From the NCBI GenBank assembly GCA_015680685.1, contig MNCI01001300.1, positions 379,369 to 443,368 of the forward strand: 64,000 nucleotides of DNA. Direction: 5' to 3'. The notes under the pieces are model-generated. The model worked only from the letters and a program-made list of their open reading frames with translations, ran no database searches and had not been told where the DNA came from. Positions 21,522 to 33,585 of this stretch are shown piece after piece (position 1 is the first letter of the stretch; each line of letters opens with the position of its first letter). The position numbers were made by a program, and so were the translations under genes. Origin of the DNA: Gnetum montanum (lineage: Eukaryota; Streptophyta; Gnetopsida; Gnetales; Gnetaceae).

Positions 21522-24460
21522 ATGGCACCTAAATTAAGGCATCCAAGGGGAGAAGGATCATTGCAACCAAGGGACAAGAAACCTAAAATGGGAAGAGGAT
21601 GGGGTGCACAACCTCAAGAGCATGAGGAGGGCTCACATGCAACTAGCCCTCTCCACAAAGAAATTGATGTGGAATTTTTTTATCAGATTCCTGAAGAGGA
21701 CATCCCTTGTGAACAATCGTAAAGGGACAAGACTTCTATTGTAGCACCATGGCTTGAGGTCACCCTGACCTAAGCCTGTATTGATGCTATCAAGTTGAGG
21801 GAGCTACAATGAATGGTCCTTCAGGAGTTAAACTTTGGACCATTTCTATAAAATGCACCAGAAGAAGTGAGAACCCAACTGCAAAATTCTCCTATGTGGG
21901 CAATCATCACCTCTAGTGATGAATGGTACCTAGGATAAACTTATCTCTTTTGGAAAAATCAGCAATCGGGGTCCTGACTAAGAATCAAGGAGATTCATAT
22001 ATCTTACTCTATAGAAGCAATCATGCAAGCTCTTGGGTTGCCTAAGATCGGAGTTGATGTGGTGGAGATTCCAAAATAGGTAGATCCCAAGGTTAAAGGG
22101 GAGTGGATCAGATGGTGCTATGGGGTAAAACGTAAGGAGTTTGGCACACTAATCACCACAGAGAGGGTCTACTCAAAAATTGCATCTTACCACTTGAATC
22201 CAATGGTAAGACCCAGAAAGATCACTACCTTCTTTGCTCGTGCATGTGCCACTCTAAGTGGAAAGTTCCCCATTAGCCTTCCATAGTTACTTTTCCTTGA
22301 AATTGAAAAATAATTTGTGAAAATGAATGGGGAAGGCAAGCTCTACCCTTTCCCTACCTAATCAGGAAGTTGTGCAAATGGGCAGGGATAGCACACTACA
22401 CTAATGATACACTTCGTCACGTCCCAATTGCCTTGTGGCATGAAATGATGAAAGACAAGACTCTTGCCACAATGCGAATAAGGGAAGAGTAGTAATCACC
22501 TCCACCACTAGCACAAACAACAAGGTCGAGCTTGTAGATGATTGCAGAAAACATACATGAGATTTGATAACTGCTCTTGAGATAGTAAGATAAATCAGTA
22601 GGAACTGGCGGTGGAGAAGACCCTTCGGTGTACCGCCCTGCAATAATCCATCTTGAACAAGTGGCTTGATCTGTAAGTTTACTAGAGAGATCACGGTTGA
22701 TGTTTTCTACAGCATGAACACAAGTTCTTGCAAGAATGGAGCCCAATGTCTGAGAAGTAATGGTCTCCACCCAAAAAATATTTCTTGAAATTTTAGGAAA
22801 TGCGACTACTATCTCAGTGTGCTTGAAGGATGGAGAAGGACCGATTGTCCTGGTAATGCAAGACCGGGGATAAGAAGTTGCAGCAGAACTCGTTGACATA
22901 ATTGCTATAGCCCTTAATGCATCTACTACACTTGTACCAGATTTACATGGACTTCGAGATGTACAGACATCTATAGAAACTCAACATAGTAGAGTTAATG
23001 TAGCCCAACATGAAGAGTTGTTGGATCGACTAGTGGGAACTGGGCAACCACTTCTGGATGTTTTTGATCTTCCAGACAACATCACTGCAACCTAGTCAGA
23101 GTTGCTCTTAGCTAGGGGTAAGTGCCTCATCTTGGAGGGGGCAACTTGAAGTAGCCCAGGGTGAACATCAATGCTTGGCTATGGAAGTTGCCCAACTAAG
23201 GGTTCAACTTGCTGATTTAGCTCTCCTCAACCCTGAACTCACCAGGGATGAAGCTTTTCAATAGCTTCAAACCAAACTTTAGATAGTTGAGAATGAGCGA
23301 GAGTCAGAAATCTTTGGCAAGTCCTTAATAGACACTCGTTCTTATCATCTAAACAAGGACTTGGTAGAGGTTCTCTAGGAGAATGTTAGGTTGACTGTAG
23401 AAGTTCATTGCCTACACAACGTTGGTGTTGAAAATCAACACATGAAAAATTTTATCCACCAATAGGAGGAGGAGATAGCCAAGGTAAACACTAATGTAAG
23501 GAGATTGACAGATGAAAATCGTAATTTATCCATGGAGGAAGTTTGAGCCTTGCAACAAAAATAAGCTATTGAAATCACCGCTTGGAAAATGAGGCCCTTA
23601 AGTTTGAATGAGTAAAAAATCATTATAGGGACCAAGTGGGATTGCAAAAGGAAGTTAATGAAAAAGAGATTCAAGTCACAAAGGCCAAGATGAACTAAGC
23701 TCTCCAACAACTCAAGGAAGGAGGTGAGGTGTGGTAGCCCATCTTAGATGGATTGAATGCCTATAACTAGGTTGAGATCCATCTCAAGGAGCTACAGATT
23801 GAAGAGATGACAAAATACATGGAGTTAGACAATCTCCGTTATGAAAACTTGGCTATGTTGATAGCTGGAAGGCCATGGTTAGACCTAGAGAAACAAGTGG
23901 CCACATCATATTCTTTATACAAGGGCAAGTTCCAAGTGTATAAATAGACAAAGTAAAAGCTAGAAATAGCCAATGTGGAACTTGAAGTTCTTTGCACTCA
24001 TTTTGAAGGACAATGCACTATTGCAGAGAACTTGGCCCAGTGAATGAATAACTACCAGTAGTTGAAAACATCAGTCCAAGCATTTGATATTGAATGAAAA
24101 TAGTTCACTGCCTGGTTTGTCAATTTGAAGGAACTCTTACCTACACTTCCATGCCCTTGGGATGTTCCCATTCTAGCACACATTGGTGAAGCTGCTTGGA
24201 TGGTGAACGATCCTAGAAACAAAGAGGAGAAGATGAGGGCATTGTTGGAGGCTTTTTGATTGCCTCTGGAAGTTGCAAGGGCTACAGAACAACCATCATC
24301 AATGCCTCAACCACCATGTGCACCAGAAGCTGGCAAAGGCCCATCAAAACCACCACCACCAGGAATTGTGTGACCTTCTCTAGCAACTTCAGCATTTTTG
24401 CAGGGTTGAGAATTTATGGCTATCAAGGTGTTCGATTTCATTATCTATGAACACTAAATT
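21522..24460 (+). pseudogene. Post-integrase ORF of element E, coiled-coil type
   Basis: A decayed ORF of roughly 950 codons between integrase and 3' LTR. It opens at ATG 21,522 with a basic, Gly-rich N-terminus (MAPKLRHPRGEGSL) and stays mostly in one frame for a long way. A globular-looking part spans about 21,650-22,350 (GEWIRWCYGVKRKEFGTLIT at about 22,100). From about 23,040 the reading is rich in Leu, Glu, Gln and Lys with heptad-like spacing (AMEVAQLRVQLADLALLNPE at about 23,180; EEIAKVNTNVRRLTDENRN at about 23,467), suggesting a coiled coil. It ends in a Pro-rich tail (about 24,285-24,360). No membrane segment or signal peptide is evident, so an envelope role is not supported. Extra ORFs here are known in Athila and Tat elements; the function is unknown. 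Confidence 0.6.
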
Positions 24461-24612
24461 TTTTTAATTTTTTTTGCCATACATTGGGGCACTTAATATG
24501 TTAGTAGAGTCAGTGTGTGTGTAAATGTGTTTTGTCGTGTGTACCGTTAATAACTTCATACCTTCAAAATTGTAATAAACTCGAGAGGAGTTTTCACTCA
24601 ATCCTGGGGGTA

Positions 24613-25492
24613 TGATGAAGTTTTTAGTTGATAAGTTGATTGGGCCACGTTAATAGAGCCTTGTTGACATGGACACGTTGATATGACCCCATCAATGTAT
24701 CCATCCATGTGTTAACATGACCTTGTTAATGTAGAGTCTGCCTCTCGCTATAAATATGCATGCACCTACAGCATTTATGGCATATTCTTAGTAGTTGTAG
24801 CAAAGCCCTTATAGTTTGTTTTTTTGTAAGTTAGAATATTTCCCAAGTGCCCATAGTAGGTGTGAGAAAGGTGTATGGCTCTTTATTCGAGAGCTAATGT
24901 ACTTGAGCCCATTGGCATGAGTGGTAATAAAGATGAGCTTTTTGAATATTACTTGCAGCATTTGGATTCAAAAAACTTTAATATTTTGACATTTTAAGCA
25001 TTCCAAAGTCCTTTATTATTTTTGCTTTATGTTTATTGTACTTTTCATATTTTATGAGAACCATAGGCATGACCATCTCGAACATATATTAGAAACTTGA
25101 TAACTAAGTGATGCTTAATGTCTAGTAACCTAGTAGTGGTTAGGATATGCTCAGGGTGTGCACAGAAGATGGGATTGCCCCCCCATGCTAGGGAGAGTTA
25201 AGTGATAGAGTAGAATTATTACAAGTTACACAACTTTTCATTTCCTACATTAAAAGAGTTAGACCTTTAAAGATAAAAAGAAAACTGATAAAAATCATTT
25301 GCCTCAATCTCACTCAACCATCACTTTAGAATATCATAGGTGAGATTGGGAAGACAACGACCGTTCTAACTAAGGTTTTGCTAGTTAGAATTTGATGTAT
25401 GTAAGTGTTTGTAGCCTGCAGAATTCGACCGAGTTGCATGTGAACACCCGTGATTCATATGGTTGGATGTAGGGCTACCTCACCACTCATCA
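24613..25492 (+). repeat. 3' LTR of element E
   Basis: Starts TGATGAAG and ends CTCATCA, giving a 6-bp terminal inverted repeat TGATGA/TCATCA. The TATA box is at 24,749-24,755. Directly upstream, CCTGGGGGTA (24,603-24,612) is a short polypurine-tract candidate. It is colinear with the 5' LTR over its full length; a block of six C at about 25,178 differs from the 5' copy. Confidence 0.9.
24749..24755 (+). promoter_or_regulatory. TATA box in 3' LTR of E
   Basis: TATAAAT in the same context as 12,812 in the 5' LTR. Confidence 0.6.
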
Positions 25493-25497
25493 CCTCC
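25493..25497. repeat. Target-site duplication of element E, right copy
   Basis: CCTCC, identical to 12,674-12,678. The copia protease reading resumes immediately to the right. Confidence 0.9.
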
Positions 25498-25700
25498 TAT
25501 GGTACTAATATTTGTTATAGAAGCCTTCATGCCATATCCAAAAGTGAAATTTTCACAATTTTATTTTATGACGTAGGTAAACTAGGGTTTTTCCTCTATC
25601 ATATGTCTCAAACATCTATTGCCAATATACCACATGCTTGTGTTGACTATAGAAAGAGCAACTGTAGCCATCATGTTTAATTTAGGTTTCTCTTTTTGCT
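25498..25700 (-). pseudogene. Aspartic protease of copia element F
   Basis: Read on the minus strand toward the insertion site of E. TSMWYIGNRCLRHMIEEKP at about 25,645-25,590 matches the copia protease pattern W-Y-x-D-S-G-x-S-x-H-M, but the catalytic D-S-G is here G-N-R, so this copy is dead. FTFGYGMKASITNI at about 25,535-25,500 is the C-terminal part. The frame continues across the E insertion into the pre-integrase segment once one copy of CCTCC is ignored. Confidence 0.8.
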
Positions 25701-25769
25701 TCCAAAGTTGCAAAGTGCCTTGTCTAGGCTACTTTTGCAAAGACCAAGCATATCATTTCATTCTAAGAT

Positions 25770-26390
25770 AGAAATATGCTTAAATATGTCCAAATTTTCC
25801 ACAATAAAAACATTTTAGAATTCTAAATTTTGACATGTTACCAAACCTAGAGTAGCCTCCTCCTATAGAGCCTTGAAGATGTACATCCTCTTGATCATTT
25901 GGCTCTTCTAAAGATATCTTATTCATTTTCTCAATAATCTTTGTTAGTCTTTGAATCTTAGCCATATGGTCCGAGTTTTGTTTCTCAAGACAAGAAAATT
26001 TATCATTAAGAGCTGTAATGTTTATTTCTTTGTCATGTAAGATATCTTGCATTTCAAGGCATACACTTTGAAAAAAGATAATTTTACTATAAAGAAACTC
26101 ATACCTTTTTGCAAAGGAGTTTTCATTAATTTTATGATGACTTTGATTATTATTTAGACTTTTCTTTTGAATTTTGATATATATTATCAACCCTACAATC
26201 AAAATTTCTTCTAGAGGCTACATGGTCTCCTCTATTAGCTATCAAATTGAAAGTAGAAGAAGGAATAAAAGACTTACCTTGACTAATGTAGCATAGGGAT
26301 TGAATGTAGCAGTTGATGAAGCATCTTAGTCTATTTGTCCATTTGAGTTTGATGTTTTTTGTCCCTTCCATATTCATGTTGAGTTATCCA
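25770..26390 (-). pseudogene. gag C-terminal part of copia element F
   Basis: The minus-strand reading is Lys/Glu/Asn-rich with a short coiled-coil-like stretch (DKFSCLEKQNSDHMAKIQRL, about 26,015-25,955). It is followed by the zinc knuckle beginning CFYCGKFGHI at about 25,810-25,780. Most of a normal copia gag (N-terminal capsid part) is absent: only about 600 bp separate the PBS from the zinc knuckle, so an internal deletion is likely. The frame reaches toward an ATG near 26,377. Confidence 0.75.
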
Positions 26391-26399
26391 TGTGAGATT

Positions 26400-26416
26400 A
26401 CCAAGATTCAGTACCA
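26400..26416 (-). promoter_or_regulatory. Primer-binding site of copia element F
   Basis: On the minus strand TGGTACTGAATCTTGGT resembles TGGTATCAGAGC-type sites complementary to initiator Met-tRNA, used by most plant copia elements. It marks the inner edge of the LTR. Confidence 0.7.
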
Positions 26417-28143
26417 TTTAAAGATCGAGAACTTAGAAGGGAGGGGGGGACGGAAGAATAAGTTCCCAATTGAGATTGTACCTGCCACTTAGAAAACACA
26501 AAATTTTATGTGCTTCCCCAACTTGGTTACTCCATACTTGGAGGGTATAGTTTGTGCACACCTTCAAACTTACTTCCTCAATCAAATGTGGTTTGAAGGC
26601 CATTGCACCCTATACAAGCTCTGAGCTTTGCATTGGAGTGTTTCATCACTATAAAACCATTCAGCCTTGCAAGGTTACAGTAAGCTCAAAATGTGGTTTC
26701 AAGGGTCCCACAACCTTTACAAGATTTAGCTCTACTTTGGAGTGTTATGATGCTACAAAACCACTCAACCTCACAAGGCTCTAACAAGTTCAATGTGAAT
26801 GCCTTCTTGCAAGAAGCACATCAAACCCATAGGGAATTAAGAAAAAGAAAAAGGCACAAGGAAAGAAGGTAACTATAATTGCAAGTTCTTGTTGTTGAAG
26901 CTCAGTTCAACATACAACCAAGAAAATGATGTTATAATGAAGAAATGGAATACAAAATCATAGATATGACAATGATTACTTTAATGTGAATAGTTCTTTC
27001 ACAATTTCCAAGAATTTGGTATCTTCTTATAGCCTTAGAGTTTTTGAAAACTCCTTAGAGTTTGTGCAATAGCTACCCAATAGCTAATGTAGATGTCTCC
27101 TTCAAAGTTGGCACATCTAAATTGTGACATCCTGTCCTCGGATGTCATGGAAAACATCAAATATATGATATATTAGACATTATGCATAAGAAGAAAACAT
27201 ACCAAATGCAAAATATAAGTAATATTTAGCATTATGTATAAAGGAAATAATATGAAAAATGCAGAAAAGAAAATAAAAGAATGCTTTATTGATATGGAAG
27301 AGTGTATCCAGATCATTCTTTGAGAGTGTTTCTTGGGGTTTTCTTCCTTTGGCATCTATCACTTAGAGGCAATCCAGCACTGCCACCATGGTTAGGCCTA
27401 GAACTGGGCCAAAAGGGTGGGCTAGTTCCCTTCTTGTCTTGCTTCACCCGGCTTCCTATGAATTGCCTATACTGGCTCTGCCACCCCATGACTTTCTTGT
27501 ACTAGCTCTGCCATTCCCCATGACTTTCTAGTATTGGCTCCGCCATTCCCCATGCTAGCATGACCTCTAACCCTAGGTATAAATGACTTAGGTCAAAACC
27601 CCAAAGGTTCCTCAAGAGACATGTTCATTATTACAACATGCCCTTTTGAGTCTTAATCACAACTACCGTTTTTGGATCTTGTTAAGATAATAGTAACACT
27701 TGTTATGAAAAGACACCATCTTCATTAGGCAACCACATCATTTGGGAATGGGGATGTGACATAAATGAGAATGGCCTTTATTCAAGAGAAATGTCTTGCT
27801 AAATAATGGGGCATCTCTAGGGAGACGTCTTCTTTGGAATAAAGAGATTTACTATTTCTAAGAGACATCTTCTCAATTCTTAGGCTTTGGATTCTAAGCC
27901 TTTCCTCTCATCAATTTGTATTTTTCTCAATTTTTGAAGCATCTTCATTTGGTTTGTTGTCTTTGGTTTTAGTCCATTCTCATTCATGCTTTCATCTTGG
28001 CTTATGAAGTCTTCACTTTGTCATCTCATTGTAGTCTTGTTTTTCTAGAGTCCTTAGTTCTCAAGTGGAGTTCTTGTTTGTCTTGTAAATGCATCATCCA
28101 CAAAAAACATTCTATGCTCTCCATTTTCCTTAAGGTTTTAACA
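26417..28143 (-). repeat. 5' LTR of copia element F, interrupted by G1
   Basis: On the minus strand the LTR begins TGTTAAAACCTTAAGGAAAA at 28,143 and ends at the PBS. Removing solo LTR G1 with one target-site copy (644 bp) leaves about 1.08 kb and joins two stretches that read on naturally. The partner 3' LTR is missing, so the outer end rests on the TGTT start alone. Confidence 0.6.
27123..27761 (-). mobile_element. Solo LTR G1
   Basis: A 639-bp sequence bounded by TGTGACATCC and GGATGTGACA, flanked by perfect 5-bp duplications TAAAT (27,118-27,122 and 27,762-27,766). It is an inverted relative of G2 at 50,728-51,299; both contain a segment around GGCAATCCAGCACTGCCACC. No internal region is present, so two LTRs have probably recombined to one. 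It is inserted in the LTR of copia element F. Confidence 0.88.
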
Positions 28144-28400
28144 TACCAAAAGGTCAAAAATAACTAGTGTCATTTTAAGCTATTATAATACGCTATAGTA
28201 GCATACTTAGAATGATGTAGAAATAATCTTTTTATTGCTCTTATAAATATGTCACATTAAATCATGATTGATGCTATTAATAAATTTAATGTCTTGTGTC
28301 ATTCATAATTTATAAATTTTTATCAAAACTAATGCAATGTGTCACATACAAATAAAAAAAATTGAAATCACATGTCTCACTTCCCACTACTAATATTATA
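28144..28400. other. Non-coding, no feature recognised
   Basis: AT-rich flank outside the LTR of F. If F was inserted cleanly here, TACCA at 28,144-28,148 would be its right target-site copy, but no left copy exists to test it. Confidence 0.4.
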
Positions 28401-31400
28401 TATCAGTTCTTTTTCCCTGTAGTTGACTTCTCTTCATTATCATCACTATCTATCTACATAGGTACCGGATCCTCCATTGTAGCTAGTTTTTGGCTTCCTT
28501 CTCCCTGTCCTATCTAATAGCAAGAGTAAATAAGAAGTTAGTCAAGTTCTTTTATAATGAATTTAGATAAATTTTTTCAATGATAGGGTTTACCTTGTAT
28601 ATCTCAATCCATTTCCAAAATCATGTCTTTTACATAATCAAAATTTAAATTTAATGTGTCTAAGTTTTTGAATTTTGAGCTGGGAATTTTAGATAAAATG
28701 TTAGTACATTCTCCTTCATAGGTTCTTAATTCTTCTAGGATAATAACATCTTCATCACCCTCCTTTATAGGCTCCTCTTAGAAGGCTTATCTCTACATTG
28801 TTAGCAAAACTCTAGAAAACCTCTTCCAAATTTGTTTGTTGGATGAACAAGTTTCTAATATATCTATGTATATACAAGCCCTTGTTTTTTTTAATAATTG
28901 ATAGTACTCCCATTTAGATCACCTTTTATTAGTTGAGTTCCTTCAACCTCAACTCTTTTATAATGTTGTTGAGCTTCTTAGACTTGACATAAAATGGGCC
29001 ATAGCTAAAGTAGACCTTTTTCATTTCATAAAAGCTTGTTGGAACTCTAGAACTTTGCTTTTATCTTTTCAATTGGTTCTAGCTAGAAGGCTTTTCCTTA
29101 ACATATTTATACAAAAAAGCTCTACTTCTGCCAATTCTAGGTTATCTAATAGAATTTTTATTTTCCTCTCATTTGGTACTTTCTTATTTCATACTTGCTT
29201 CAATAAAATAGCATTGGCATTTACTTGCTCAATCACTAATATTTCCATGTCTTTCACATTGTTAAGATCAACACTTATTTTTTTTATAGCAAGACTTCCT
29301 TGTAAGACATTGGTGTTTATTGCAAAATCCTTTAACATAAGTTGATCATTATTCAATTATATTTCTATCTCTATAATAAATACTCACATTTGTCTTAATT
29401 AACATATGCTATGTTTTGATGTGAAATACATCACATAGATACTTATGTTTCTCTAGGGAGAGAATATCCATCTTCCTCTCCATGTCCTTTAGTAGCCCCT
29501 CCATCATTAGCTACTTCTCTTTAACACAAATCCAAATTCTCTTTTTCATCTCTACAAAAGAAATGTCATGTTCAGTTAACCTTAACATGCTACTTTTAAC
29601 ATGTTGATTTTACATTGATAATTAAACCTTCCCATAAGAGGTTAACAAGTTTGAGCTATTTGCCTTCTTAATCCACATACCAATCTCATCATCCTTAAAA
29701 ATTGGTATGTTCTATGCATGTATAGTTTATGCCATAGATAGGATCTCTATCTCAAAGAGATCATATAATCCTGTATCCAATTCCTCTTCCTTGCTTTCCT
29801 TATCTCCCTCTTGGCATGTCCCATCAAAGTCTAGGTTAAATGAATTAGAGGGCAAGTCAAATTCATGCTTACCAACCTTCTTTTTTTCTGATAACATGAT
29901 AAAGTTAGTAAGAAAATATAATTCTTCATCACTCATATCTTCCTTTTAGTCCTTGAGTATTGAAAAAAGAGTTGAGAAAAGCTTCTTAACCTTCCTTTTC
30001 AATGTTATTTTCTCTCAAGTAGCTCCTGCAAGTACAATGCAAGATAAGTCTTATTAATGCATTACATCACTTTGATATCAAAATTAACCCTAATGTTAAA
30101 CAACAAGTATTAATCTATACTAACTTAATAGTGATGTCTTACATTCAATGTTGACATCACCCAGAACTTAGACCCTATTGCTAAGCCAAATTAATGAAGT
30201 AAAATATGTTTCTTGAAACCAAAATTAAATATTTAACTATCTTTTCTTGCAATGATTCCTAAGACACCTTCACTAAGGAAGTCTTAAAAGATATTTTCTC
30301 TTCCATAAGCTTTGAAAGATACTTCTCCTTTTGGAAGTCTTTATCTTTCGATTATGTTAGAGGTTCTCTTCAAAATCCCCTTCTTTCCCATTGCAGCATT
30401 GTCACTTATTTTCCTTTGTGGTTTCTTGATACTATTTATAGTTGAGGATGCCACCTCTTTCCTAGTCCTTGATTTTGACATCAAAGAATCTCCACCACCA
30501 ATACTATATGGTAAAATTAGACTCCCTAAGTGTTTAAACAATGGAGGTCTAAATTCTATCTTAGAAGTAATGTTTGAGTACTTCTCTACATTTATGAAAA
30601 TTAAAGTTATCATAACTCTTATTAATCTATAGTAGATATCAAAATTAACACTTTTACTTACTCTCTTTCTCTTCCTCTTGTTATCCTCTTGGGAAAGCTT
30701 ATATATTTCTTCCACTATTCCTTGGTAAATAACTAATGCCTTGTCAATTTTCCTTCCTTTGAACATTATCTTGTATAATCCATATAACTACCTGGGGACT
30801 AACTCCCATTTCTAATCAATCTTATTACAAAATAGACATTCAATGAATAAGGAGAAGAGCTTTTTCAAATTCCCATTTATCCCTTTATGGATGTTGATTA
30901 TGTATCTCTTTATAGATGCCACCCATTCCTCTACCACTAATAATGCCATTGAATTATGCTTAAAGCTATTAATCTTGATTTTCCTTTATGAGAAATCATA
31001 TCAATACCACAACATCACAAGATCCCAAGTAATGATAACTACTTCTAATCCACATGAACTAAAAAAATGAGCTTTTCTACTAAGTATCTCTTTTTAAGGC
31101 CCACACATTTTATAAGACTAGGGTAGGGGTGTTTTAGATCTAAGGCACACAATATGCATACCTAGTGAACTTGCCTAATTATTTTACTTCTTCCTCACAA
31201 AAAGTTACTTTTGGGTACTTTCTACCTTGTTATCTTAGCTTTAAATTTCTCTACCAAGCTTATCACATCAATTAACTTGGCATCATTTAGGCTTATTTGG
31301 GCTACAACAATTAGCATTAGCTAGTTAGTATGATAATTGTAATGTCATGTCTTTTTAACAAAATTTAACAACAAATGCTTACCTTTTAGTCCAAGAATGA

Positions 31401-31500
31401 TTCTAGATCTCTTGGGTCATTCTACATTATCTCCATGGGTCTCACCCCATAGTGAATGTAACCATCCTCTATTCTCATACTCATTTCAGAATTGATGAAG
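28400..31500 (-). pseudogene. Unidentified decayed coding stretch H
   Basis: The minus strand reads as protein-like sequence over about 3 kb, with moderate numbers of stops and frame changes, while the plus strand does not. From its upstream end: MRIEDGYIHYGVRPMEIM (about 31,475-31,420), MALLVVEEWVASIKRY (about 30,945), VIYQGIVEEIYKLSQEDNKR (about 30,735), FRPPLFKHLGSLILPYSIGG (about 30,560), MSDEELYFLTNFIML (29,936), DDEIGMWIKKANSS (about 29,685), SVDLNNVKDMEILVIEQVNA (about 29,275) and YGPFYVKSKKLNNIIKELRL (about 29,010). It is Lys/Glu/Ile-rich. The segment 30,766-30,341 is open for 141 codons. I recognise no domain. It could be an extra ORF of a gypsy element or a captured host gene. Confidence 0.45.
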
Positions 31501-33585
31501 ATAAAGCTTCTATATCAAGCTTCAAAATGAGGCATAATCTATGATTGATAGTTGTGATGCTAGGCTAGGTCTCACAATAAAATATATAAAAATTCAAAGT
31601 GATATAACCCCTAAACATCAAGATCCATAAACCTATCACTAACCCAAGCCAATTCTTTGATAAATTCTAACTAAGAACCACTTCTTCTTAAATATTTTTC
31701 AAACTATTACTAACTTACATTTTCATAAAAATTTGCAAGCTAGGTAAATTTGAAATTATCCTTGATGTCTATGCTTCAAGGAGTAATGTGCTCTTAACAT
31801 TGATTTACCAATACTCTTTTCTTTCTCATAGTTTATTCAAATGTTTCCTATATACTAGGATGTCTTTGGATAATTATTCTATCTTTAGCTGCTACTTATA
31901 AATTATCTCTAACAATTTGGCAAGGAACCTTGGAAGGATGAACTCTAAGAATCTCATGATAGTATCTTGATCTAGATGAATCCAAATCATCATGTGAAAG
32001 TGGTTGATGAAGAACTTTAAGAATTTACTTGTCCCTTGTCTAGCCCAAAGCTTGTGTGGCATCATGAAATAGTGGCTTGTGCTTGAAGGGCCTAGCTTTT
32101 CTCCTCTTATTTTTCAAGATGCTTCTTTTATCTACCAGTAAGAAAAACATAGGATCAATCATTAGGAGCCTTGATGCTACATTATCCTTGTGTTAGATAA
32201 GATTAACCTTTGGTCACATCTAAGACATAGTTTGACATGTTGATTATTTATTGATGTTTCATGTTGATAATTATGTTGAAGTCTTTTCAATGTTTGACAT
32301 TAATATTAGTCTTAGAAATGCTATGTTGAAACTAATTTCTAGAATTAAATGTCATAACATTATGACATCTGATATCAAAATTCCCTTCCTAAGTTTGATG
32401 TTGAAATTTTCTATGGCTTACATTTGCATCCTTGATGTAGCATGTTAGCCATCATATTAAAAACACTTCACATGTTTTGCAAAATTTTAATAATTTCCTT
32501 TCCATGTCATGTTCTTGCTAGGAGCTTTCCCAAACCAAAAATTGATATTTACCAAAAATATGTATAAAACAATGTGAAAATATGATGCAAAATGCTCACA
32601 TTCTTGTGTTATAACAATTAACACACAAAATATGTACAAATTCATCTTTGTAGAAATTATTTAACCTCCAAATTCTCTGTCCTAGCAACCCACATAGTAC
32701 TGTTCATAAAAATAATACTAGAGAAAATTATCATAATATCAAAATTTCAAGTCCAAAATTACATGAAAACCCTTGATAAATAATTGGTTTCTTAGCTACA
32801 ACCATAAATAAACACATGTAGCTACATGCATTTTATTTCCTAATCTTTGCAAAATAGACTTTTACCAAATCCTTAAAAACCAAGGTACTACTTGGGATCC
32901 TCGATCTCAATACAAACTTGAAATTAAATTTATTAGTTTATACTTAATAAACTTGCTTCTTGACTAGAATTGAAAAGATCTAATCTAGAACAACATTTTA
33001 CTATCTATAATTCATAAAAAATCCAAGCCCTAGTTTACTGTTCCAATGATTCTAACGTAATACATAAAAGTCTAGTACCAAGATTTTAAAACTTGGGATC
33101 TTGTTACTTACATTTATGCCCTAGGTGGCAAGATGTAGAATTGTGATTGTCCTCTACTACTATTGGTCCCACCTTTAGCCCCTTACATGCTATTGCTACT
33201 ACCACTTGCCATCTTTTTCAAATCATTATGTTGTCATTTTCTACTCTATGCTCTACTCTTACATCATTTTCAAATCACTTTGTTGTAAATAATGCTTTCA
33301 TGCTACTTCTTTTACTCACTTATCTTCCATAGCTTGATGATGCAATGTTGTCTTAATTTTGGGATATTTGGACTTCTAATGCATCTAATACTTTAATGAA
33401 AGATCAATATTGCCTTGTATTAATATTACACATTGCTTCTAATATATACTATAACAATTCCTATCTTAATGTAGATTGACATTGATACGTATTTATCATT
33501 TCTCCTTCGATCTCTTATCTAAGACTATCTTAAAAGCTAGGTATGTTAAGCCTTGTACACATCCTTTATTTTCTTTGGATCATGT
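31501..33585. other. Non-coding, no feature recognised
   Basis: AT-rich sequence. Parts at 32,240-32,450 are rich in GATGTTGA/TTGACAT-like strings, also seen near 47,550-47,770, but no clear repeat can be drawn. It may hide decayed LTR or linker sequence of element A, whose RT starts just downstream. Confidence 0.45.

Larger units (their letters stand above)
12679..25492 (+). mobile_element. Gypsy element E (Athila-like), complete with both LTRs
   Basis: 12,814-bp Ty3/gypsy element: 5' LTR (894 bp), PBS, gag, protease, RT-RNase H, integrase, a 2.1-kb spacer, a further decayed ORF of about 2.9 kb and the 3' LTR (880 bp). The order protease-RT-RNase H-integrase, the protease motif DLGSSINM, the RT box FMDDFSTYG and a long post-integrase region all fit the Athila group. 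LTR termini are TGATGA and TCATCA, with the first G of the 5' copy mutated. A perfect 5-bp duplication flanks it. The LTRs differ at many sites, mostly C/T and G/A, so it is old, and every ORF carries stops. Confidence 0.92.
9975..28143 (-). mobile_element. Copia element F (SIRE/Maximus-like), 3'-truncated
   Basis: Ty1/copia element on the minus strand. In its own 5'-3' order it has an LTR (28,143 to 26,417), PBS (26,416-26,400), gag (about 26,390-25,770), protease (about 25,690-25,498), GAG-pre-integrase, integrase, RT and RNase H (12,673 to 9,975). It is split after the protease by element E and in the LTR by solo LTR G1. Without these it spans about 4.7 kb. The 3' end of RNase H and the 3' LTR are missing: at about 9,975 the sequence passes straight into the protease of element A. 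Confidence 0.85.

Noticed and set aside
22417-22899. 160-codon open frame on the minus strand inside element E
   Set aside because: The plus strand here reads as the decayed post-integrase ORF of E with the usual density of stops (for example EVMVSTQKIFLEILGNATT, AAELVDIIAIALNAS). The antisense frame is probably open by codon bias, though its length is notable.
29055-29345. 96-codon plus-strand frame rich in Leu/Phe/Ser
   Set aside because: The minus strand of the same segment gives a more protein-like Lys/Glu-rich reading continuous with its neighbours (stretch H), so the plus frame is taken as a shadow.
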